The notes below the pieces were generated by a model that searched no databases, was not told the origin of the DNA, and worked only from the letters and a program-made list of their open reading frames with translations. A stretch of 64,000 bases of DNA from Diplonema papillatum. Lineage: Eukaryota > Euglenozoa > Diplonemea > Diplonemida > Diplonemidae. Shown here in pieces: positions 57,445 through 64,000 of this stretch (within the stretch, counting starts at the first letter, position 1; the number at the start of each line of letters is the position of its first letter). Both the position numbers and the translations under genes were made by a program. Location: assembly GCA_030068145.1 (NCBI GenBank), contig JAPJBO010000519.1, positions 97,479 to 161,478 of the forward strand, given 5' to 3'.

Positions 57445-57534
57445 GTACACCCTACACCGTTACCTCTATATGAAATTGCACAGCAGAGGTGGCCTTTTCT
57501 CGTTTTACCATTTTCCGGCCATTTTCTGAGCCTA

Positions 57535-57590
57535 AACGAAGTACATCTTCTACAGATACACACCGGGTTACCTCTATATGGAATTACCTG
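57535..57590 (+). repeat. Duplicate of the exon 1 splice junction
   Basis: GAAGTACATCTTCTACAG and the following ~35 bases (ACCTCTATATGGAATT) repeat 57427-57480 but with ACAGATAC, which destroys the GT donor. A 108-base spaced duplication inside intron 1. Confidence 0.75.
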
Positions 57591-57784
57591 GCCTTCTAAT
57601 GCACAATTAACACTGGAATCAGACCGGTCCATTCCGTGTTTCCGGAGTCTGACGCTCTCCTTTCTCCTCCTCCTTCGGCGAGGACTTGATGCTAAAGCCA
57701 AGCACGTATGGGTGGCAGTACTCTGCCTGCACGTTAATCAACGTGCGCCGTTAAAGACCGGCGCCCAGCAAGGCTAGAGGCAGC

Positions 57785-58325
57785 AGTTAAAGTTCGGGAA
57801 ACAGTAAAGCTCGGGCAATGCTAAGTTCTGGTGAGCTAAGTTCTGGTGGAGCACAGTTCGCAGTTCGGGCGAAGCTAAATTCTGGTGAAGCTAAGTTCGG
57901 GAAACAGTAAAGTTCGGGTGAAGCTAAGTTCGGGAAACAATAAAGCTCGGGCGATGCTAAGTTCTGGTGAAGCTAAGTTCTGGTGGCAGTTCGGGCGAAG
58001 CTAAATTCTGGTAAAGCTAAGTTCGGGCGAAGCTAAGTTCAGGAAACAGTAAAGTTCGGGCGAAGCTACGTTCTGGCGGAGCACAGTTCGGGCGAAGCTA
58101 AATTCTGGTAAAGCTACGTTCGGGCGAAGCTAAGTTCGGGAAACAGTAAAGCTCGGGCGATGCTAAGTTCTGGTGAAGCTATGTTCTGGTGGAGCACAGT
58201 TCGGGCGAAGCTAAATTCTGATAAAGCTAAGTTCGGGCGAAGCTAAGTTCTGGCAAAGTTCGGGCAGCCAAGTACTGGTGAAGCAAAGTTCGGGCGATGC
58301 TAAGTTCTGGTAGACTACTCAAACT
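57785..58325 (+). repeat. Minisatellite in intron 1 of the ADF-domain gene
   Basis: About 35 degenerate units of 12-17 bases alternating TAAGTTCTGGTGAAGC, TAAGTTCGGGCGAAGC, GGAAACAGTAAAGCTCGGGC and GGAGCACAGTTCGGGC. No coding role. Confidence 0.85.
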
Positions 58326-58442
58326 ACCCGGGGCGACCCAAAACCCGCGAGATATTGCAAAACACGCAAATCTTGGGCACATTACTAACTATCATTAGAC
58401 CTCGAAATCAACCCCGAAAATCATTTTCGACCGGAAAAGTGT

Positions 58443-58515
58443 CCTCGACCGGGTTCGAACCGGGCCTCCAGGCCTGAAGTATGCAAATACCCGGTGCCAA
58501 ATCACGGGTCAAGAA
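58443..58515 (-). other. tRNA-like (box B) sequence 1
   Basis: On the minus strand GGCCCGGTTCGAACCCGG fits the tRNA T-arm/box B consensus and is followed by TCGAGGAC. The upstream part has no valid anticodon loop, so it is not a functional tRNA; a tRNA-derived SINE or pseudogene is more likely. Lies in the intron of the ADF-domain gene. Confidence 0.35.
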
Positions 58516-58576
58516 AACCCCGGAGCGAGGGAATTGACTAACACCGAAGACCATCAAGAAGCGAGAACCAACATAA

Positions 58577-58650
58577 GGTCCTCGGCGGGGTTCGAACCGG
58601 GGACCTCACGTCCAGGAGTCTTGTGCTGTTCACTCTGGCATCGCAGTCAA
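58577..58650 (-). other. tRNA-like (box B) sequence 2
   Basis: Minus strand: GGTCCCCGGTTCGAACCCCG then CCGAGGACC, sharing the CGAGGAC end with sequence 1, which points to common descent. The 5' acceptor strand expected for CGAGGACC is absent. A third weak match (CTAGTTCGAGACTAG) lies at 58772-58786. Confidence 0.35.
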
Positions 58651-58850
58651 TTTCGAGCGAAGAAAAAGCCTACGGAGACAGGGGCCCAAAAAACACTATA
58701 AAAGAAAACTGCAAAAAAGTGCTGCCGGGCTTCGCCCGCGGACCCGGGGATGGCTCGACAGGGCTAATAGCAAACCTCTAGTCTCGAACTAGGATTTCCA
58801 CTCCAGCTACTTGCATACCGATCGAGAACCATCTTGCCCTCAACACGCAG

Positions 58851-58992
58851 CTACAACAAGATCAACCCCGATGGACGCCTCAAGACGCCTCTTGTCTTTC
58901 TCTACTACAGCCCGCAGATGGCACCGCCAAAGAGGGCGATGGAGACAACACGGTGGAAAAGCGAGATCTCGAAGGTCTTCGAAATCGTCAAG
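58851..58992 (+). CDS. ADF-domain protein, exon 2
   Basis: 142 bases between AACACGCAG and a GT donor (AAG/GTATGA). Joining phase 2 of exon 1 (AG) with its first base gives Ser, then YNKINPDGRLKTPLVFLYYS and PQMAPPKRAMETTRWKSEIS. This is the C-terminal half of an ADF/cofilin domain: the LVFLYYSP strand and the long helix correspond to LVFI-W-P and the actin-binding helix of the family. Correct phase at both ends supports the model. Confidence 0.8.
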
Positions 58993-59052
58993 GTATGACC
59001 CACATTTTTAGTACTAACAATCTTGCGGGTTGCCCTTCAATGTATTGTGCAG
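58993..59052 (+). other. 60-base intron with TACTAAC branch-point-like site
   Basis: Runs from GTATGACC to TTGTGCAG; TACTAAC lies about 37 bases before the acceptor. Donor GTATGA and branch TACTAAC are close to the classic consensus forms. Confidence 0.7.
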
Positions 59053-59067
59053 GCTAAAAAGACGTAG
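59053..59067 (+). CDS. ADF-domain protein, exon 3 (terminal mini-exon)
   Basis: GCTAAAAAGACGTAG adds Ala-Lys-Lys-Thr and the stop after FEIVK, a normal ending length for an ADF domain. The same intron tail, mini-exon and ~100 bases of downstream sequence are duplicated at 61742-61905. Confidence 0.65.
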   Translation, partial: AKKT

Positions 59068-59069
59068 GC

Positions 59070-61090
59070 GGCGTGTTTTGGGGTTGATCAGAATTCCATA
59101 CCTGAATATACACAGGGTAAATACAAGTGGGAAACCGATCACCCGACACGCACAAACAAAACTGGCGAGTGTCCGATGCAACCCCTTGTCAGCACACCCA
59201 ACGACTGTAACGCACGCGCACAATGTCGGCCGCTTTCGTCCGTCAAGAGCATGCGTGACTCAGCCGTATTTTAAAGGTGAGATGAGAGGCATCAGCTCAC
59301 TCATCTACCGCCTTCTGCACATATTGGGTGACAGCGGCAGCAAGGTTCTTGCGTTTTTGTGTCAACCCTTTACGTACGGGAGACATACATTCATGTCGAA
59401 AAGTCAGGACCCAAGCTTCTAGAGCGAAGACACGTCAAAAAATATCAACATTTGCTGCCGAAGATGTGCTACAATACCTCTCCAAGGAGCACCACACGGT
59501 GTGCTCCAGCACCCGCTGAAGGAGCGCTGTCGAAGACAGCTTACTCCCCAATGGCTAGAGCTCAGTTCCCAATGGAGTGGCTGGTATTTACACTGGATTT
59601 GCGGGTGTCACACTGGATTTCACACTGGATTTGCGGGTGTCACACTGGATTTCGCACTGGATTTGCGGGTGTGGCACACCCGCAAAATCGACCGCACAGT
59701 TTCACTCCCCCAACCGATGCTGGAGCACACCGTGCAGGTTTCCCGTTATGGAGACGTAAAACTGTCGAGTTCGCCCTCCGTCCGCATGGGGCCCACAATA
59801 CATTGTCGGTACTAAACATTAGTAGTTGTGCTTTTCCAAGCGCCCGCAAGGGGCCAAGCGTGGCTTGGCCAAACTCGCGAGCGAACTGGCGAATTAGCAC
59901 CACCACTTCACTCAGTCGTTCGACATCCGTGATCTCGATGACTTCACGCAAGAATGGTTCGACACCATCAGCTGATACAAGCAGAATGGTTTGTTACCAT
60001 CAGCTGGTGCACGCAGACTGGTTCGACGCCAACAGCTGAGACAGCATGGTTTAGCACTATCAACTCATGTAAGACCAATGCTTTGACACCCGTCAGCTGG
60101 CGCAAAAAGAATGATTCGACGCCTGGACTGCCGCCACCTACTGATGCAAGAAGAATGTTTCTACACAAGCGCATTCACCTGTTATGAGTTTTCATCACAC
60201 CGCGGTACGTCGCATAAGGTTCGGGGCTCTGTGGACGGTGGGTGCCAGCCGGCCACCTTCCATGTGCAAGTCTACGTGACTCAGCCCCCCCCAGGTTTCA
60301 CAGCGGAGTGGGAATTCACCCCACGCGCGCAACCACCTATTGCTCCGAATCGGCAGGAATGCTCTCTACTCTAAAGAACCCGTGAGCTCGGGTCTCCGCG
60401 GCAAGCCAATGCGAACCGTGAAAATACGTACGAATATACCGTAATTGGATTAATGTTGAACCGGGTAAAACCTGGGACACCTAGCCCCATTTTTGGGTTC
60501 GGCTTTTTTTCCCCGGAGTTTGCAACTTTGCGTACTTTCCGCGCCTTGGGGTGCTCAATACTCAGCTCGACCCCTAGATGCTGCTGTCATAGGAGGCGGC
60601 AGGACCACCACTGGTGCAGTCACACAGGTGACCACCTGGGACACCCCCCGGGTGTCCGTCTGTCATTTGCCCGTTCCAGTTCAACATTATTCCAATTACG
60701 GTATATATACACTCCAGTCCGTAATAAATCAAGTAATATTCTTGTGGAATTGTATTTTGTGAAGAGAGGGTGCTTTTGGGATTTGTGTATTTATTTTTGC
60801 TGGAGTCTGCTGCCTGACACCTGCTAGCGCAAAGAGGTCGGAGGGACGGGCCCTGTAAATCCTGAAGCTGAATTTTGTGAATTTCTGTTTCGTGAAGGAA
60901 ATAATTATTTTTTTTTCACGGATTTGGCAGTCTTCACGAATTAGAAATTGATTAATTACAGACTGGAGTGTAGGTGTAAGTGACAGAAAACAGGAAATAC
61001 CCTCCTCCTCTGTGCCCCCCCCCTGTTGTTCCAGTAGATCCACTCCCAGCCCCGGAGAGCCTCGGCCCCGCAGGGCTGCCCAGCCCCGGG
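59070..61090. other. No gene recognised
   Basis: Holds the small motif at 59166-59210, GGATTTGCGGGTGTCACACT repeats (59590-59690), GGTTCGACACC / CATCAGCTGA-type repeats (59955-60115), and a partly inverted pair containing ACACTCCAGTCCGTAAT (60708-60724) and ATTACAGACTGGAGTGT (60956-60972). The latter may be ends of a small element. Reading frames are short and unsupported. Confidence 0.5.
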
Positions 61091-61410
61091 CCAGCTTCCA
61101 CACCGCTATGCCCCGCTTTGCTGCATGCTGAAGGCCCCCTTTAGGCAAGCCTTGGTCGCAGCAGCCCTGGGGCCAGCTTCCACACCGCTATGCCCCGCTT
61201 TGCTGCATGCTGAAGGCCCCCTTTAGGCAAGCCTTGGTCGCAGCAGCCCTGGGGCCAGCTTCCACACCGCTATGCCCCACTTCGCTGCATGCTGAAGGCC
61301 CCCTTTAGGCAAGCCTTGGTCGCGACAGCCCTGGGGCCAGCTTCCACACCGCTGTGCTTCACTTCGCTGTACGCTGAGGTCCCCCTTTAGGCAAGCCTTG
61401 GTCGCAAAAA
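61085..61410. repeat. ~82-bp tandem repeat, four units
   Basis: CCAGCTTCCACACCGCTATG, CATGCTGAAGGCCCCC, TTTAGGCAAGCCTTGGTCGC and AGCAGCCCTGGGG recur in order at about 61092, 61170, 61253 and 61336; the last unit is the most diverged. Confidence 0.85.
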
Positions 61411-61741
61411 ATTGCTCCCGCAAGCCTTTTAGCCAAAGAAACTGTCCGGTCAGAGTTGCGGCCACTTGCCAGCGAACTATATCAGCCAGTATAGTGGTTC
61501 GGCGACCGAAAAGTCCACGTCTTTGGGCTCGTCTGGTAATGGTAGTCTACCCATCAATGTCACCTTGGAGGTGGGCCCAGACGGCCACATGTCCCAATAC
61601 CCGCGATACAAGGTGGGCTCAAACTGGGCAACACAAGAGCTGCATTCTCGTATTTATGTCAAAGTTGCGTTCCAAAAAAGCACGAAAGTTGCCAACGTTG
61701 GCCATGGGTTCAACCTTCATATGCGTAGGCATCATTAGGCC

Positions 61742-61905
61742 TTGTTTTAGTACTAACAATCTTGTGGGTTGCCCTTCAATGTATTGTGCAGGCTAAAAAG
61801 ACGTAGACAGCGTGTTTTGGCGGTTGATCAGAATTCCTTACCCGAGCGACACAGGGTAAGTACAAGTGGAAAACGATCAAACCGGCCGGCACAAACAAAA
61901 CGAAA
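61742..61905 (+). pseudogene. Duplicated 3' end of the ADF-domain gene
   Basis: Copies 59005-59165: the branch-point-like TACTAACAATCTTG, the acceptor TTGTGCAG, the mini-exon GCTAAAAAGACGTAG and downstream GTTGATCAGAATTCC. It lacks exon 2. About 90% identical by eye. It ends about 60 bases before the piggyBac element. Confidence 0.75.
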
Positions 61906-61965
61906 GCGCCTGTCTTTTTTGCATGCAGAAATCAAATATTGACTGCTGTCCACTTTTTTTTTTAA

Positions 61966-63988
61966 CCCCTTACGGACGGAGGGGGGGGGGGGTTAATTTT
62001 GGGAAAATGTACTTTTTCGGGAACTTCGGGCCGCAGTCAAAAATGGGTCGCAAACGGAGAGAATGGGGGCCTAGGGGTGCATTTTAATGATTTCGCAGCC
62101 GATCTTTCAAATGCGCACCTCAGAAATGAACGCGTACACATGCAGAGTGACACAGGAGACACATGGTCACAGGAGACACCTGGTCGGAAAAACCAGCACA
62201 AAATATCCGAACAACACCTAGAATTGTTGTCCAAAAATAACCGAAAAACCCCTACAAACAAAAATATTCAGGCCAAAACACAATTGATGAACAGAACTAC
62301 TAAAAATGGTGAAGAAGAGTGTGCGCTTTGCCGAAGACATGTCGGAGGAGCCAGACACCTCCTCCGCGTCGGACACAAGTGAATCGGATGATTCCTTGAA
62401 CCCGGAAGAGCTTCAGGTGATGACGATGATGCTGGTACGCACAACGCGGACATTGGCTCTATTTCGATAACTACTACACCAGTGTCCCCTTGATGAACCG
62501 TCTTTTTCGTTGGGGCTTCACGCATGCGGAACGGTCAGATCCAACCGGAAGGGGCTTCCAGTCTTGCACCAAGTAGAGAAGAAAAGAGGACGCAAGAGCA
62601 AAGAACAAAAGGCGAAAGAGCCTCAGCCAGGGGACGTCTTTTTTCGTCAGGCAGGGAACGTGACCTACGTCGAGTGGCACGACAAGCGCCCTGTGAAAAT
62701 GCTGTCCACGCTTCCTGTTGGGGAAACCACTACCACAGTGGAGCGCAAAATCTCCAACAAGGAGACACGCAAGGTGGAGAAGCCGGATATCGTCAGCTCG
62801 TACAACACGTACATGGGCGGCGTCGACCTGGGCGATCAGCTCATGGCGAGTTGCGGGCGACTCATGAAGGGCCGGCGTTGGTACCTCAAACTTTTTTTCT
62901 ACTTAGTCGAGGTCTCCACTGTGAATGCCTACATCGTGTGGAAAATGCTGAGCACTGACAAGAAAGGAAGAACACCTTCACTTCCCGATTTCAAGCGCAA
63001 GCTGGTGATGGAGCTCCTTTCCGCCGAAAAGGACTGCCCAACAGAGTGCTCTACAGAGACGGGACCCCCTTCCAAAAAAACGATACCGCCACCCTCACCT
63101 TCGCCCCAATCTGCTCGCAAGACAGAAAAGCAGAAGCACGGCGTTGATCACAGGTTGAACGGGCTATTTCACAACCTCGTCAAGCTGGATCAGCAGCGAC
63201 GGTGCATATGCCACGTGCAGCGCAAAGGTGCGCTTTACAAATGCGAGCAGTGTGATGTCCCTCTTTGCCCTGTGCCGTGTTTCGGAAGGTACCACACCAT
63301 GGCGCAACATCTCTTCGATGACCCAACCATGCAAGGCACCGTTGACCGTTTGAAGGACCCCAACGGCCGGCACTTCAAGAGAGGGAGGGATCGTACACTG
63401 TCGGCTGGCCACAGAATCAGCAAAGTTGCAAAGAAGTAGTGGAATCAGAGACCCTTTCTTCCCGTCGCTGCACCAAATCAAATGATCATCTCTTCGCATG
63501 CCCGTTTTTCCTTGTCCGCCTTTGAGCTTTCACCCCCGTCTTTTGCTACTGTCCCATGCTGGCTGGGTCCCAGGTTTCGCGGTGGCATCTGTTCGTCACT
63601 CGGGCAACAGTTTTGTCAGATGAAGGGCGCATTTGAAAGATCTGTGACGTATCTTTCCAAAGAAGCAAACATCGACCACTTTGACCAACATGCACTGGCT
63701 GGGTGTGGCTTGGGTCCCTGGCACGTGCCAGAGCTTGGGTTCTGTAATGGGCACAGGCAAGAACTCGAAAACCCCCAATTTCTGGCCAGCCCCCAAGTTT
63801 TGCAGAGGCATCCGCTTGGCAGCTCGGGCAGCAGTTTTGTCCGATGAAGGGTGCATTTGAAAGATTTGTGACGTATCTTTCCAAAGAAGCAAACATGGAT
63901 CACTTTCGTTGTGTCTTCATAGGCGAGATGATCTCCGCAACCTTTTTTGATTTTTCGACATATATATATGTCTCCCGTCCGTAAGGGG
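61966..63988 (+). mobile_element. piggyBac element flanked by TTAA
   Basis: TTAA at 61962-61965 and 63989-63992; perfect 14-bp inverted termini CCCCTTACGGACGG (61966-61979 and inverse at 63975-63988). A G tract follows the left end. A ~100-base direct repeat (63582-63685 and 63807-63907) lies near the right end. The transposase inside is internally deleted, so this copy would depend on another source. Confidence 0.92.
62307..63439 (+). pseudogene. piggyBac transposase, internally deleted and frameshifted
   Basis: An ATG at 62307 starts an acidic N-terminus (MVKKSVRFAEDMSEEPDTSS) typical of these enzymes. After ~45 codons it jumps to WLYFDNYYTSVPLMNRLF (near 62452), which belongs two thirds into the protein, so several hundred codons including the first catalytic Asp are missing. 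A frameshift near 62510 leads into an open C-terminal part: ACGTVRSNRKGLP, SSYNTYMGGVDLGDQLM (last catalytic Asp), the helix RRWYLKLFFYLVEV, and a Cys-His-rich C-terminus (CICHVQRKGALYKCEQCDVP). Stop at 63439. piggyBac transposases cut and paste at TTAA; this one cannot be active. Confidence 0.85.
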
Positions 63989-64000
63989 TTAATTAGAATT

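Noticed and set aside
59359-60039. 226-codon plus-strand frame as a gene
   Set aside because: It crosses tandem repeat units and foldback sequence and has no recognisable domain.

Overview
The window looks like nuclear DNA of a unicellular eukaryote (protist or alga); the sequence does not let me name the lineage. Reasons: exons are GC-rich with GT-AG introns (including a 60-base intron with a TACTAAC branch-point-like site), protein families are eukaryotic (RAD23-like, ADF/cofilin, Dpy-30/RIIa-like), and there is piggyBac, hAT-like, tyrosine-recombinase retrotransposon and LINE-like material. No bacterial operons, rRNA genes or CRISPR arrays are seen. Only a small part is convincing coding sequence; most is repeats, duplicated gene pieces and nested mobile elements.

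Layout. 1-6 kb: degenerate dispersed repeats. 6.2-9.2 kb: a 403-codon gene of unknown function whose 3' end is duplicated, followed by a degraded repeat field. 9.5-12 kb: repeats. 11.7-23.3 kb: a RAD23-like locus with two broken copies of its first exon, an intact first exon (15144-15838), a 5.2 kb intron holding a broken copy of the second exon, a 1.15 kb inverted-repeat element and a complete 2.26 kb DNA transposon, then the intact second exon (21075-23289). 23.3-27.3 kb: long (GT)n tracts carrying two small structured elements and three 5'-truncated pieces of a LINE-like element ending in (AC)n.

27.8-39.2 kb is one nested stack. A hAT-like non-autonomous element with an 8-base target duplication was split by a 3.2 kb inverted-repeat element (itself holding a 1.9 kb element) and by a 7.4 kb PAT-type tyrosine-recombinase retrotransposon with gag-like, RT-RNase H and recombinase ORFs and split direct repeats. 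A small Dpy-30/RIIa-like gene follows directly. 40-51.6 kb: further short inverted-repeat elements and dispersed repeats. 52.2-54.6 kb: five tandem copies of a two-helix membrane-protein exon. 56.5-59.1 kb: a three-exon gene joining a Siah-interacting-like N-terminus, a coiled coil and an ADF/cofilin domain. 61.97-63.99 kb: a piggyBac element flanked by TTAA with an internally deleted transposase.

The genes do not form a pathway; the plausible host proteins concern ubiquitin-dependent turnover, actin dynamics and possibly cilia, and they appear independent. Start codons, splice sites and family names were read by eye; no database search or alignment was run.
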